Notes: a model not told the origin generated them from the sequence alone. A stretch of DNA of 64,000 bases from Variibacter gotjawalensis (GCF_002355335.1 NZ_AP014946.1:2743501-2807500), one strand, 5' to 3'; shown: positions 1-8,416, counted from the first letter of the stretch. Program-made: numbers and translations.

Positions 1-612
1 GATCGCCGACCACTGCAGATAGTCGAGCGGTCCACCGACCGGCTCGTGCTCCGGCAACAGCAAATGGTATTTCACGTCGAGCAAGCGAGACGTGTTGTCG
101 GCACGTTCGATATTCACGCCGATGCGCGAGAACAGATACGCATCGTTGCGCAGCATCGTGCGGTAGCTGTTGCCGTCGAAGCGCAGCGAAAACTCCTGCG
201 TCCAACGCAGAAACGGTGTAATGTCGTTGCGCGACATGCGCTTCTCATCGACGCTTTGTAGTTCGTTCCAGGCACCGTTGATCGTGTCCCACATCTCAGT
301 GGTGAGCGCCGTACGCACCGCGCGACCGTTGTGGCGGGCATTCTCGATGCAGTTGCGGATCGACGAAGGGTTGCTGCGCGAGAACGCCAGATAGTTGATG
401 ACAGTCTGTTCGGTCGCGTCCTCGTGCTCGTTGTAGAACGCGTCTTCGCAGCCGGCGGTCGCGATTGCCGACTCCCATTCGTTCGTCGTGTCTTCGGCAT
501 TCACGGGCGTCGCGGTTAGGCGCAGCGTCGTGTCGAGGATGCGCGAAAGAGACTCGGCGCGCTCGACGAGGCGCGCCATCCAGTACAAATTGTCAGCCGT
601 ACGTGAGAGCAT
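1..612 (-). CDS. Alpha-E domain protein (DUF403), 3' end outside window
   Basis: The first 204 residues are visible and run off the left edge, so the C-terminus is missing. The protein begins MLSRTADNLYWMARLVERA, the typical opening of the all-helical alpha-E family, and further in has LFSRIGVNIERADNTSRLLD, another family landmark. The family is known by its conserved neighbourhood rather than by a biochemical activity: it accompanies circularly permuted ATP-grasp enzymes and transglutaminase-like peptidases in proposed peptide-ligation operons. Here it starts 22 bp after the stop of such an ATP-grasp gene on the same strand, so co-transcription is likely. Function remains inference from context. 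Confidence 0.9.
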   Translation of the reverse strand, partial: MLSRTADNLYWMARLVERAESLSRILDTTLRLTATPVNAEDTTNEWESAIATAGCEDAFYNEHEDATEQTVINYLAFSRSNPSSIRNCIENARHNGRAVRTALTTEMWDTINGAWNELQSVDEKRMSRNDITPFLRWTQEFSLRFDGNSYRTMLRNDAYLFSRIGVNIERADNTSRLLDVKYHLLLPEHEPVGGPLDYLQWSAI

Positions 613-634
613 AATCAGAACCCAACCAAAATCA

Positions 635-2029
635 TCACGACACCACCCACGTGTCTTTCGTGCCGCCACCCTGACTCGAGTTGACGACGAGCGAGCCTTC
701 TTTAAGCGCGACGCGCGTCAGGCCGCCGGGCACGATGGAAACTTTCTTCGCTCCACAGAGCACGAACGGCCGCAGATCGACGTGACGCGGCGCGATGCCG
801 GATTCAACGCAGGTCGGGCACGTGGAGAGCGAAAGTGTCGGCTGCGCGATGAAATTCGCCGGCGCGGCTTTCAGCTTGTCGGCAAAGGCAGCAATCTGCG
901 CTTTGGTCGACGTCGGGCCGACCAGCATGCCGTAGCCGCCTGAGCCGTGCACCTCCTTGACGACGAGCTCCGGCAGATGCTCGAGCACATACTTAAGCGC
1001 GTCCGGCTCGCGGCAGCGCCATGTCGGCACGTTGGCGAGCAGCGGCTCTTCGCCGAGATAGAATTTCACGATGTCTGGCATGTAAGTGTAGACGGCCTTG
1101 TCGTCGACCGCGCCGGTGCCGACCGCATTCGCCAGCACGACATTGCCGGCGCGATAGGCGACCATCAGCCCGGGTACGCCGAGCGCTGAATCCGGCCGAA
1201 AGGCGAGGGGATCGAGGAAGTCGTCGTCGATCCGGCGATAGATGACGTCGACACGTTTCGGTCCGCGCGTCGTGCGCATGTAAACGACATCGTCGGACAC
1301 GAAGAGGTCGCCGCCCTCGACGAGCTCGATACCGAGTTTATCGGCCAAGAAAGAGTGCTCATAGTAGGCCGAGTTGTAGACACCGGGCGTAAGCAACACG
1401 ACGGTAGGGTCGGCGGACGCGCTGAGCGGCGACACCGACTTCAATGTCGCCAGCAACTCGTCCGCGTAGTTCTCGACCGGCTCGACGCGATGGCGCGCGA
1501 ACAGCTCTGGGAAAAGCCGCATCATGACTTCGCGGTTCTCCAGCATGTAGGAAACGCCGGACGGCGTGCGCGCATTGTCTTCCAGCACGTAGAACTGGTC
1601 AGGACCTGTGCGGACCACATCTATGCCGGCGATCTGCACGTAGCTGTCGTGCGCGAGCTTTTGCCCATTCATCTCGGGCCGGAATGCCGGATTCTGGAAA
1701 ACGAGCGCCTCAGGCACAATCCCGGCGCGCAGGATGTCGCGCTTGCCGTAGATGTCCTTGAGGTAGGCATTGATGGCGCGGACACGCTGCTCGAGGCCGC
1801 GCTTGAGAACGTCCCACTCCTGCGCCATCAGGATGCGGGGCAGTACGTCGAACGGGATAAGGCGCTCTTTGGCGTTGTCCTCGCCGTAAACCGCGAAGGT
1901 GATGCCGATGCGGCGGAAGAGGAGTTCGGCTTCCTTACGACGTGTCTCGAGGACGCTTTGCTCGATCGTCTTGAGCCAGCGATCGAGTTCTTGATACGCC
2001 GGTCTTATCGAGCCGGTATTTTCTGTCAT
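635..2029 (-). CDS. Circularly permuted ATP-grasp type 2 protein (DUF404/DUF407)
   Basis: 464 residues from the chosen ATG; an in-frame ATG 51 bp upstream (2080) is possible but adds a non-family leader. Landmarks are LLFRRIGITFAVYGE near residue 35, RLIPFDVLPRI near residue 55, VLEDNARTPSGVSYMLENRE in the centre, and a C-terminal VVKEVHGSGGYGMLVGP that looks like the glycine-rich ATP-binding loop displaced by permutation. The family is predicted to be a cytosolic ATP-dependent carboxylate-amine ligase making a peptide-like product or tag; its substrate is unknown. It lies directly upstream of the alpha-E gene, the classic pairing. Family assignment is firm, reaction is inferred. Confidence 0.92.
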   Translation of the reverse strand: MTENTGSIRPAYQELDRWLKTIEQSVLETRRKEAELLFRRIGITFAVYGEDNAKERLIPFDVLPRILMAQEWDVLKRGLEQRVRAINAYLKDIYGKRDILRAGIVPEALVFQNPAFRPEMNGQKLAHDSYVQIAGIDVVRTGPDQFYVLEDNARTPSGVSYMLENREVMMRLFPELFARHRVEPVENYADELLATLKSVSPLSASADPTVVLLTPGVYNSAYYEHSFLADKLGIELVEGGDLFVSDDVVYMRTTRGPKRVDVIYRRIDDDFLDPLAFRPDSALGVPGLMVAYRAGNVVLANAVGTGAVDDKAVYTYMPDIVKFYLGEEPLLANVPTWRCREPDALKYVLEHLPELVVKEVHGSGGYGMLVGPTSTKAQIAAFADKLKAAPANFIAQPTLSLSTCPTCVESGIAPRHVDLRPFVLCGAKKVSIVPGGLTRVALKEGSLVVNSSQGGGTKDTWVVS

Positions 2030-2166
2030 TTCGTCGTAACGGACCAAACAAACCCCCTGAAAACAACGCAATACGAGCAAAGACAGGCAAAGCTTGCGCC
2101 AAGCCAGGTGGACAATCCCGCCACCCCGATTAAGCTCCCGGCCTCAATCGAGGAAGCGCGGAAAAC

Positions 2167-2931
2167 ATGATGCAACAAGAATCCCCGAAGGGCCAAGCTA
2201 TTATCACGGCGGCACTTTTGGTGATCGGTGACGAAATTCTGTCAGGCCGGACCAAAGACAAAAACATCGGCTATACGGCCGAATACCTGACGAATATCGG
2301 CGTAGATCTTCGCGAAGTGCGGGTTGTGGCCGATATCGAGGAGGAGATCGTCGCCGCCGTGAACGCGCTCCGGTCGAAATACAACTACCTCTTCACGACC
2401 GGCGGCATCGGTCCGACCCATGACGACATCACGGCCGATTGCGTCGCCAAAGCCTTCGGCGTCGCGCTGCCGTATCATCCGGAAGCGGTCGACATCCTGA
2501 AAAAGCGCTTCAACGGGGCGGACCTCAACGAGGCCCGTATGCGCATGACCCGCATCCCGGAGGGCGGCACGCTCGTTTATAATAAGGTCTCTGGGGCGCC
2601 CGGCTTCCGTATCGGCAACGTCTTCGTCATGGCCGGCATTCCGGTCGTCATGCAGGCGATGCTCGACGAGATCGCCCCGACGCTACAGACCGGCAAAAAG
2701 ATGCTGTCCGAAAGCGTCCGCGCGGACGCACGCGAAGGAGACATCGGCGGCCCGCTCGGCGAGGTCGCGAAAGCGTTTCCAGACGTCACCATCGGCAGCT
2801 ACCCGTTCATCGACGACAAGGGGCCGAACACGTCGATCGTCGTCCGCGCGCGCGAGGAGGAGCGGCTGTCCGCTGCTGTCGCGGCTGTGCGCGAGATGCT
2901 GGCGGGCGTGCAGGTTTCGCTGCAGAAATGA
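2167..2931 (+). CDS. CinA-like competence/damage-inducible protein, molybdopterin-binding fold
   Basis: 254 residues forming a single MoCF-biosynthesis (MoaB/Mog-like) domain. Near the N-terminus LLVIGDEILSGRTKDKNIG, and around residue 75 TTGGIGPTHDDIT, are the ligand-binding signatures of the CinA N-terminal domain (COG1058). The C-terminal nicotinamide-nucleotide amidase domain of full CinA is absent, which is normal for the short version in many alphaproteobacteria. Related N-terminal domains hydrolyse ADP-ribose-like compounds, so a nucleotide-salvage role is plausible. The ATG pair at 2167 and 2170 leaves the start uncertain by one codon. It is divergent from the ATP-grasp gene and 57 bp upstream of the phosphoribosyltransferase. 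Confidence 0.88.
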   Translation: MMQQESPKGQAIITAALLVIGDEILSGRTKDKNIGYTAEYLTNIGVDLREVRVVADIEEEIVAAVNALRSKYNYLFTTGGIGPTHDDITADCVAKAFGVALPYHPEAVDILKKRFNGADLNEARMRMTRIPEGGTLVYNKVSGAPGFRIGNVFVMAGIPVVMQAMLDEIAPTLQTGKKMLSESVRADAREGDIGGPLGEVAKAFPDVTIGSYPFIDDKGPNTSIVVRAREEERLSAAVAAVREMLAGVQVSLQK

Positions 2932-2988
2932 GTTGAATCACTTTCGCAGCCGGTTGTCGCAAATCGTTTTGAAGACTCAGAATTGGCA

Positions 2989-3495
2989 ATGACCTCACCA
3001 ACCCATCAGCCGCTGCCGCCCAAGGCCTTCCCGGTCTCGTGGGACCAATTCCACCGCGACGCCAGGGCGCTGGCATGGCGGCTACACGAGGCTGGGCCGT
3101 TCCGCGCGATGGTGTGCATCACGCGTGGCGGTCTGGTCGCGGCCGCGATCGTTGCGAGAGAGCTTGAGATACGCCTCGTCGAGACCGTCTGCATCTCGAG
3201 CTACGAACATCAGCAGCAAGGCGATTTCGACGTGCTCAAGCGTGTCGCAAAGGATGTCGTCGGCACCGACGAAGGGCAGGGCGTTTTGATCGTCGACGAC
3301 CTCGTCGATACGGGAAAAACCGCGAAGCTCGTCCGCGAAATGCTGCCGAAGGCTCATTTCGCGACCGTCTATGCCAAGCCGATGGGCCGGCCTTTGGTCG
3401 ACACGTTCATCACCGAAGTCTCCCAGGATACTTGGATCTTCTTCCCGTGGGACACCGGGCTTGCCTTTCAGCCGCCGATCAGCGGCGCCGGCTGA
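2989..3495 (+). CDS. gpt: Xanthine (guanine) phosphoribosyltransferase
   Basis: 168 residues. The PRPP-binding signature [20 protein letters not shown] lies near residue 95, with the conserved ISSYEHQ segment and a C-terminal WIFFPWDT motif typical of Gpt enzymes. The enzyme converts xanthine, guanine or hypoxanthine with PRPP to the nucleotide in purine salvage, at or near the inner membrane. An in-frame TTG two codons upstream (2983) could also serve, but the ATG at 2989 is preferred. The gene follows the CinA-like gene in the same direction. Confidence 0.88.
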   Translation: MTSPTHQPLPPKAFPVSWDQFHRDARALAWRLHEAGPFRAMVCITRGGLVAAAIVARELEIRLVETVCISSYEHQQQGDFDVLKRVAKDVVGTDEGQGVLIVDDLVDTGKTAKLVREMLPKAHFATVYAKPMGRPLVDTFITEVSQDTWIFFPWDTGLAFQPPISGAG

Positions 3496-3557
3496 TTCAA
3501 CTATCGCCGTTTCGCGACGCGCGCTAACCTCTCCGGCAAAACAACCGGAGGAAAGTC

Positions 3558-4028
3558 ATGGCCGCCATCTCGCCCGGAAATCCGCAGCACGAAAGCCTGA
3601 CTGAAAAAGCCTCGCGTCACGTCAAGACCGCGGACTTGCCTTGGGAGAAGACCCGCTTTCCCGGCTGCGAGGTGAAGACGCTGCTGGTCGATCCCGCGAC
3701 CGGGCTGGCGACCGTGCTGGTCAAGATGGCGCCCGGCGCCGAACTCCCCGACCACGAGCACGCGATGATCGAACAAACTTATGTTCTGGAAGGCGTGTTG
3801 GTCGACAAGGACGGTCCCGACGCCGGTTTATCCGTCGGGCCGGGCGAGTACGTCTGGCGTCCGCCGGGCAGCCGTCACGCCGCTTGGGCGCCGAACGGAT
3901 GCGTCTGCATCGGCATGTTCCAGGCGCCCAACAAATTCTACGAAAAGAACGGCGAAGTCACCGACATGATGGGCCGCAACTGGCAGCTCAACTGGTCACA
4001 CACCGTGGTGATAGCGGTGCTTGAGTAA
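3558..4028 (+). CDS. Cupin-domain protein (ChrR-like)
   Basis: 156 residues with one beta-barrel cupin. The first metal-binding motif appears as PDHEHAMIEQTYVLEG around residue 68 (His, His, Glu ligands), and the second as RPPGSRHAAW around residue 100. The AGG AGG-type ribosome site at 3547 (ccggaggaaag) supports the ATG. Cupins of this group resemble the metal-binding C-terminal domain of ChrR anti-sigma factors, but the zinc-binding N-terminal half of ChrR is missing, so this is a stand-alone cupin whose substrate is unknown. No operon partner. Confidence 0.8.
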   Translation: MAAISPGNPQHESLTEKASRHVKTADLPWEKTRFPGCEVKTLLVDPATGLATVLVKMAPGAELPDHEHAMIEQTYVLEGVLVDKDGPDAGLSVGPGEYVWRPPGSRHAAWAPNGCVCIGMFQAPNKFYEKNGEVTDMMGRNWQLNWSHTVVIAVLE

Positions 4029-4034
4029 GGCAAG

Positions 4035-4079
4035 GCGTGCAAAGCCTTAAAAGCTTTATTTCGAGTATGTCTTGCACGC
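4035..4079. promoter_or_regulatory. Inverted repeat upstream of the porin gene
   Basis: Eight-base arms gcgtgcaa (4035-4042) and ttgcacgc (4072-4079) flank a smaller AT-rich inverted repeat (aaagc...gcttt, 4041-4057). It sits 60-105 bp before the porin start and just after the cupin stop. It could be an operator, a leader structure or a weak terminator; the sequence does not decide which. Confidence 0.25.
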
Positions 4080-4139
4080 AATGGTTGTGTATTTGGAATC
4101 GTGTTTCCCTGGAGCCGGGATGGACTGAGGAACACCGAA

Positions 4140-4880
4140 ATGAAAAAGATTCTGACGGCCGCGCTATTCGCCGGCACTTTCTTGTCTCCGGCTCTGGCTG
4201 CCGATTTGGGCCGCCCGGTTTACAAAGCTCCGATCGCCGTTGTCGAACCGGTGACGAATTGGAACGGATTCTACATCGGTGCTCACGGTGGTGGCGCCTG
4301 GGGCGATAGCGACTGGCTGTTCCCGCTCGCTGCAATCACGACCAATCACCGTATTCGTGGCGGCTTCGGCGGCGGCCAGATCGGTTACAATTGGCAGTTC
4401 AGCCCGATGTGGCTCGTCGGTATCGAAGGCGAAGGTTCTTGGGGCAGCTTGACGGGCAGCAGCGTCTGCCCGAATCCGGCCGCTAACTGCACGTCGAAGA
4501 CCGATTGGATGGCCTCGATCACTGGTCGCCTTGGCTATGTCGCCGGCAACGCGCTGTTCTACTTCAAGGGCGGCTATTCTTGGGCCAACGAAATTCACCA
4601 CGTGCGCTTCCCGGCAACTCCGGCTGACGACGAGACGAGCGGCAATCTTCGTCGCAGCGGCTATACGATCGGTGGCGGTCTCGAATACGCCTTTGCTCCG
4701 CAATGGTCAGCGAAGATCGAGTACATGTATACGGACTACGGCCGCCGCACGTTCGACTTCACCCGTATCAACACTGGTGCTTTCGTCGAGACGGCGCGCG
4801 TCGATACGTCGATCCACACAGTCAAGGCTGGTATCAACTACCGCTTCAATTGGGGTGCCCCAGTCGTCGCATCGTACTAA
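4140..4880 (+). CDS. Outer-membrane beta-barrel porin (Omp25/Omp31 family)
   Basis: 246 residues. A cleavable signal peptide MKKILTAALFAGTFLSPALA precedes ADLGRP, then NWNGFYIGAHGGGAWG, the standard start of the eight-strand Rhizobiales Omp25/31 barrel. The protein ends in the barrel strand TVKAGINYRFNW followed by a short GAPVVASY tail. It is expected in the outer membrane, with roles in envelope stability rather than bulk transport. The start at 4140 is chosen because it gives the signal peptide and follows a GAGGAA ribosome site. It is monocistronic, ending in a strong intrinsic terminator. Confidence 0.92.
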   Translation: MKKILTAALFAGTFLSPALAADLGRPVYKAPIAVVEPVTNWNGFYIGAHGGGAWGDSDWLFPLAAITTNHRIRGGFGGGQIGYNWQFSPMWLVGIEGEGSWGSLTGSSVCPNPAANCTSKTDWMASITGRLGYVAGNALFYFKGGYSWANEIHHVRFPATPADDETSGNLRRSGYTIGGGLEYAFAPQWSAKIEYMYTDYGRRTFDFTRINTGAFVETARVDTSIHTVKAGINYRFNWGAPVVASY

Positions 4881-4903
4881 TCGTTCGCTCTCCAGAGCTT
4901 CAG

Positions 4904-4938
4904 AGCCCGTCGCGATTTTCGCGGCGGGCTTTTTCTTT
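4904..4938 (+). terminator. Rho-independent terminator of the porin gene
   Basis: A 12-bp stem (4904-4915 with 4919-4930, one G-T pair) closes a three-base loop and is followed by TTTTTCTTT. It lies 24 bp after the porin stop and before the tRNA gene. Confidence 0.92.
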
Positions 4939-4991
4939 GAATGGTCCTAGGGTTGACCGCTCGGCGAAAAACCACGAGACATCGACCCCGC

Positions 4992-5080
4992 GCGGGCGTG
5001 GCGAAATTGGTAGACGCATCGGACTTAAAATCCGTAGGGCCGCAAGGCCCGTGCCGGTTCGAGTCCGGCCGCCCGCACCA
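4992..5080 (+). tRNA. tRNA-Leu, anticodon TAA, with encoded CCA
   Basis: The acceptor arms gcgggcg (4992-4998) and cgcccgc (5070-5076) pair perfectly, followed by discriminator A and genomic CCA. The anticodon loop cttaaaa gives TAA, reading UUA leucine codons. A long variable arm (gggccgcaaggccc) marks a class II tRNA, and the T arm is ccggttcgagtccgg. The top pair of the anticodon stem is T-T. Confidence 0.96.
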
Positions 5081-5125
5081 AGCTTGTTCTATTTATTAAA
5101 GCGATTGTTTTGGGACTTCGATTTG

Positions 5126-5545
5126 ATGCGCAGGATTGTGGCCGGCAAGCTGCACGGCATTTATGTCACCGACGCCAACCTCAATTATCATGGCTCGATT
5201 ACCCTTGACCCGGATCATTGCGAGCAGGCTGGAATTCTGCCGCTGGAGTTCGTCGAGATCTGGAACAAGAACTCGGGAAATCGCATCTCGACATACGTCA
5301 TCTTTGGTGACCGCGGTTCGCGCTGTTGCGTTCTCAATGGTGCGGCCGCTCGGACGTGTCAGCCTGGCGACCAGATCATCGTTTGCAACTCGCTTTACCT
5401 TGATGAGCAAAATCTCACAGATATTCAGCCGAGGATCCTGACGTTTGATCGCGAGAACAACGTACTTGATCGAATGAGATACGTCGTCACGAAGGATTCG
5501 TCAGGGCAGTACGCCTTCGCAATTGACGGTGCGGTCGGTGGATGA
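5126..5545 (+). CDS. panD: Aspartate 1-decarboxylase (pyruvoyl enzyme)
   Basis: 139 residues. It makes beta-alanine from L-aspartate for pantothenate and CoA synthesis in the cytoplasm. The self-cleavage site is visible as NYHGSIT, with cleavage expected between Gly23 and Ser24 so that Ser24 becomes the pyruvoyl group. The catalytic-region motif NRISTYVI and the conserved NGAAAR loop are present. The ATG is chosen because it gives the family start MRRIVAGKLH; translation upstream in the same frame would pass through the tRNA. The gene begins 45 bp after tRNA-Leu and has no other pantothenate gene nearby. The C-terminal tail (about 25 residues) is longer than in E. coli PanD. Confidence 0.93.
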   Translation: MRRIVAGKLHGIYVTDANLNYHGSITLDPDHCEQAGILPLEFVEIWNKNSGNRISTYVIFGDRGSRCCVLNGAAARTCQPGDQIIVCNSLYLDEQNLTDIQPRILTFDRENNVLDRMRYVVTKDSSGQYAFAIDGAVGG

Positions 5546-5607
5546 GCTGCATCATCGCGCGCAACTAGCCGATTGAGTTCATCGTCTCTGCGGATATAGA
5601 ATTCGCT

Positions 5608-6150
5608 ATGCCACCGCTCCACGTCGCATTTTGTGCCGCCGCTTCCGGGGCGTGGCGCATAGACAGTATCGATAGTGTCGTCGGCGAAGCGCTGCCGCGC
5701 GCCGCCCGTCTCGACGTCGTCGAAGGCGCCGAACTGGTACATGGCGAATGGGTGCTGCGCGGCGTCACCAGCAACGCACGCTATACGCGGCGGGACGAAC
5801 TCGAAGCGCTCGCTGCGCGTCAGGAAGGGTTAGGGCGCCCCGCAGCAACGCGCGCAGCCTTGATTCCGATTCGGAAATCTGAAAGTTGGTGGGCACTCGC
5901 GCAAGACGAGCGTCGCGCGATCATGGAAGAGCAGTCGCGGGACATCGCGATCGGCCTCGAGTATTTGCCCGGAGTTGCGCGACGACTGCATCACGCGCGC
6001 GAACTCGGTGAGCCATTCGATTTCCTCACGTGGTTCGAATTCGCGCCAGAACACGCAAGCGATTTTGAGACGCTGGTGACGCGGCTCCGCGCAACGCCGG
6101 AATGGCGTTACGTCGAGCGCGAAGTCGATATTCGCCTGAGCCGCGAATAG
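5608..6150 (+). CDS. Chlorite-dismutase-family protein, short (lineage II) type, haem ligand substituted
   Basis: 180 residues, the length of the dimeric Nitrobacter winogradskyi-type Cld. Segments such as ATRAALIPIRKS (residues 80-91), QDERRAI and GEPFDFLTWFEFAPEHA match that lineage from memory. Aligning those blocks without gaps places Asp112 (codon gac at 5941) where the proximal haem-binding histidine (His114 in the Nitrobacter enzyme) should be, whereas the distal arginine is kept as Arg125 in YLPGVARR. Without the proximal His, ordinary haem binding and chlorite dismutation look doubtful, so the role is unknown. It ends exactly where the convergent Bug gene ends. Confidence 0.85.
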   Translation: MPPLHVAFCAAASGAWRIDSIDSVVGEALPRAARLDVVEGAELVHGEWVLRGVTSNARYTRRDELEALAARQEGLGRPAATRAALIPIRKSESWWALAQDERRAIMEEQSRDIAIGLEYLPGVARRLHHARELGEPFDFLTWFEFAPEHASDFETLVTRLRATPEWRYVEREVDIRLSRE

Positions 6151-7134
6151 CTATACGGGCGCCAGTCCCAAAGCATTCGCGGCATCCATCCAGATCGGCA
6201 ATTCCTGCTGGTAGAGCGCGTTGGTTTCCTTGAAGCCGAGCGCGGGTTCCAGCACGAAAGTGGTGAGAATCTCCTTCACCTTGGGATCGCTGTTCGCCGC
6301 GACGCAAAGCTGCGCGAGGCGATCGACGATCGGCTGCGGCGTTGCCTTTGGCAGTGCCCAACCGGTGAAGCCGCTGACGGTGAAGAACTTCGACGTCGCG
6401 CCTTGCTGCGGCAATGTCTTGATGTCCGGGATCGCGTCGACCTTTTTCGAGTGCACCGCGAAAGTGACCCCGCGATTGCTCTGCAGCACCGATTGCGCGG
6501 CCGTGTAACTTCCCATCGCGACATCGAGCGATCCTTCGGCGAGACCCGTCCACATCGGCGCTTCGCCGCGATAGTGGATCGGCTCGATCTTCAAACCGTA
6601 CTGCCGGTTGAGTTCGTTGATCGTCATGTGCGGCGCAGAGCCCGCGCTGTAGGTGCCGAAATTGACCTTGCCGGATTTCTTCGCGAAGGCGACGAAGTCG
6701 TCGAGCGACTTGATACCGGTGCTCGGGTTGGCGATCAGCAACAAACCGGCGCCCGGAATGACGCTGACCAAGGTCAAATCTTTATCCATGTCGTAGCCGG
6801 GATTTTTCATCATCGCCCGGTTCATGACGTAAGTCGTCGAGATCGAGCAGAGGATCGTGTGGCCATCCGGTGCCGCCCGCGCGACTTCAGCGGCGCCCAT
6901 CGATCCGGCCGCGCCGGCTTTGTTTTCGACGATGACGGTCTGGCCGACTTGCTTCGAAATGTAGTCGCCGAAAGCACGGCCGAGCAGGTCGGTCTGTCCA
7001 CCGGCCGGGTAGCTCACGATCATGCGGATTTGTTTTGTCGGTTGCCACGTCTGTGCTGATGCGCGACGCGCAAAGAACGGAAGCGCGACGGCGGCGCTGC
7101 CCGTCGCCAGTATCGTACGGCGGTTGATATTCAT
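6151..7134 (-). CDS. Bug/TctC-family periplasmic solute-binding protein
   Basis: 327 residues. The N-terminus MNINRRTILATGSAAVALP has twin arginines and a hydrophobic stretch ending near RASAQ, so export (possibly Tat) is likely. IRMIVSYPAGGQTDLLGR and VIVENKAGAAGSMG are the two ligand-pocket loops of the tripartite tricarboxylate transporter binding proteins, which bind carboxylates such as citrate or nicotinate. No TctA or TctB membrane genes are nearby, as is usual for orphan Bug proteins. The ligand cannot be told. It is convergent, without any gap, with the chlorite-dismutase-like gene. Confidence 0.92.
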   Translation of the reverse strand: MNINRRTILATGSAAVALPFFARRASAQTWQPTKQIRMIVSYPAGGQTDLLGRAFGDYISKQVGQTVIVENKAGAAGSMGAAEVARAAPDGHTILCSISTTYVMNRAMMKNPGYDMDKDLTLVSVIPGAGLLLIANPSTGIKSLDDFVAFAKKSGKVNFGTYSAGSAPHMTINELNRQYGLKIEPIHYRGEAPMWTGLAEGSLDVAMGSYTAAQSVLQSNRGVTFAVHSKKVDAIPDIKTLPQQGATSKFFTVSGFTGWALPKATPQPIVDRLAQLCVAANSDPKVKEILTTFVLEPALGFKETNALYQQELPIWMDAANALGLAPV

Positions 7135-7213
7135 GGTGTCTCCTCCCCAGGGACGTTTTGCCGGAGACTAACCGATCGTGACCCGTGCGCCATGCGACAA
7201 ACCGGCATGAGCG

Positions 7214-7245
7214 CAACAAAAAGCCCGGCGCGGTGGCCGGGCTTT
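7214..7245 (-). terminator. Rho-independent terminator after DUF3126
   Basis: A perfect 10-bp stem (aaagcccggc 7220-7229 with 7236-7245) with a six-base loop is followed on the minus strand by TTTTTGTT. It ends the cysE-DUF3126 transcript 24 bp after the DUF3126 stop. Confidence 0.88.
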
Positions 7246-7268
7246 CGCAGAGCGAACGATGGCAACGT

Positions 7269-7499
7269 CTACTCGAGATCGGTGTCGAGGATCGCCATGT
7301 TGAAGTTGAAAGAGCGATCGCCGTCTTCGTCGTCGAGCGAGAGCACGCCAAGGAACTCCTCACCGAGATAGACCTCAACCGAGTCGGTCTTTTTCGGGCG
7401 CGGCACGACGCGCATTTTTTGGTTGTCGAACAGCTTCTTGAGATATGCGTCGAGCTTCTTGATCTCGCCGACTTCAATTCCTGCCAAAATCGCCTCCAT
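7269..7499 (-). CDS. DUF3126 family protein
   Basis: 76 residues. EIKKLDAYLKKLFDN, MRVVPRPKKTDSVEVYLGEE and the end DEDGDRSFNFNMAIL define this small cytosolic alphaproteobacterial family. Its function is unknown, but it is regularly found downstream of cysE, as here, 74 bp after the cysE stop on the same strand and sharing a terminator. The ATG at 7499 gives the normal length; the reading frame is open further upstream but without family similarity. Confidence 0.85.
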   Translation of the reverse strand: MEAILAGIEVGEIKKLDAYLKKLFDNQKMRVVPRPKKTDSVEVYLGEEFLGVLSLDDEDGDRSFNFNMAILDTDLE

Positions 7500-7573
7500 G
7501 CCGCCGGGATCCGGCGCGTTGAATCTGTCGCCGGAAGCTCTAGCGCCGATAGCCGCCGGGATCAAATCGGGCT

Positions 7574-8416
7574 TTAGATGGCCGGGTCGGGGAGTTCCGT
7601 CAGCTCTTGCAGGAGCTGGTTCATGGTCCGCGACGGTTCCGTGCAGCCGGCCGTACCGACGACGCGCGCAGGAATGCCCGCAACGGTCGTATTCGGCGGA
7701 ACCGGCTTGAGCACGACCGAACCGGCCGCAACGCGCGCGCAATGACCGATCTCGATATTGCCGAGAATCTTTGCTCCAGCGCCGAGCATCACGCCGCGAC
7801 GGATTTTCGGGTGACGATCTTCGTTGTCCTTGCCGGTGCCGCCGAGCGTTACGCCATGCAGGATTGAAACGTCGTCATCGATGACGGCCGTCTCGCCGAC
7901 GACGAAGCCGGTCGCATGATCGAGGAAGATGCCGCGGCCGATCGGCGCGTTCGGATTGATGTCGGTCTGGAAGACAGAGGACGAGCGGCTCTGCAGATAG
8001 AGCGCGAAATCCTTGCGGCCGTTCTTCCAAAGCCAATGCGCGAGGCGATGCGCTTGGATGGCGTGGAAGCCCTTAAAGTAGAGCACCGGATCGAGGTAGC
8101 GGCTCGCGGCCGGATCGCGATCAACCGTCGCGACGATGTCGGCGCGGAATGCGATGCCGATCGAACGGTCCGACTGCAGTGCATCGCTGTACGCTTGGCG
8201 GATGAGTTCCCCAGAAACGTCGGGATGCTGCAGGCGTTCGGACACGCGATGCACGACAGCGGCTTCGAGCGTGTCGTGGTGGAGGATGGTTGAATAGATG
8301 AACGTCGAGAGTTCCGGCTCGCGTCGGACAATGTCCTCGGCCTCATGACGCAGGCGCGTCCAAACCGGATCGACCTTGTCGAGAGCATTCTTCAGTTTGG
8401 TCTGCTGATGCGCCAT
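7574..8416 (-). CDS. cysE: Serine O-acetyltransferase
   Basis: 280 residues. It acetylates L-serine with acetyl-CoA, the committed step of cysteine synthesis in the cytosol. An N-terminal helical domain (residues 1-140, including FYST-like TFIYSTILHH) is followed by a left-handed beta-helix of hexapeptide repeats with GIFLDHATGFVVGETAVI and the catalytic HGVTLGGTGKDNEDRHPKI segment. Length matches the usual 260-280. The C-terminal tail after ARVVG normally senses cysteine for feedback inhibition. It is the first gene of a two-gene unit with DUF3126. Confidence 0.95.
   Translation of the reverse strand: MAHQQTKLKNALDKVDPVWTRLRHEAEDIVRREPELSTFIYSTILHHDTLEAAVVHRVSERLQHPDVSGELIRQAYSDALQSDRSIGIAFRADIVATVDRDPAASRYLDPVLYFKGFHAIQAHRLAHWLWKNGRKDFALYLQSRSSSVFQTDINPNAPIGRGIFLDHATGFVVGETAVIDDDVSILHGVTLGGTGKDNEDRHPKIRRGVMLGAGAKILGNIEIGHCARVAAGSVVLKPVPPNTTVAGIPARVVGTAGCTEPSRTMNQLLQELTELPDPAI

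Noticed and set aside
5040-5080. tRNA 3' end as an integration site
   Set aside because: The sequence right after tRNA-Leu is panD with normal spacing, and I found no second copy of the tRNA end in the window.
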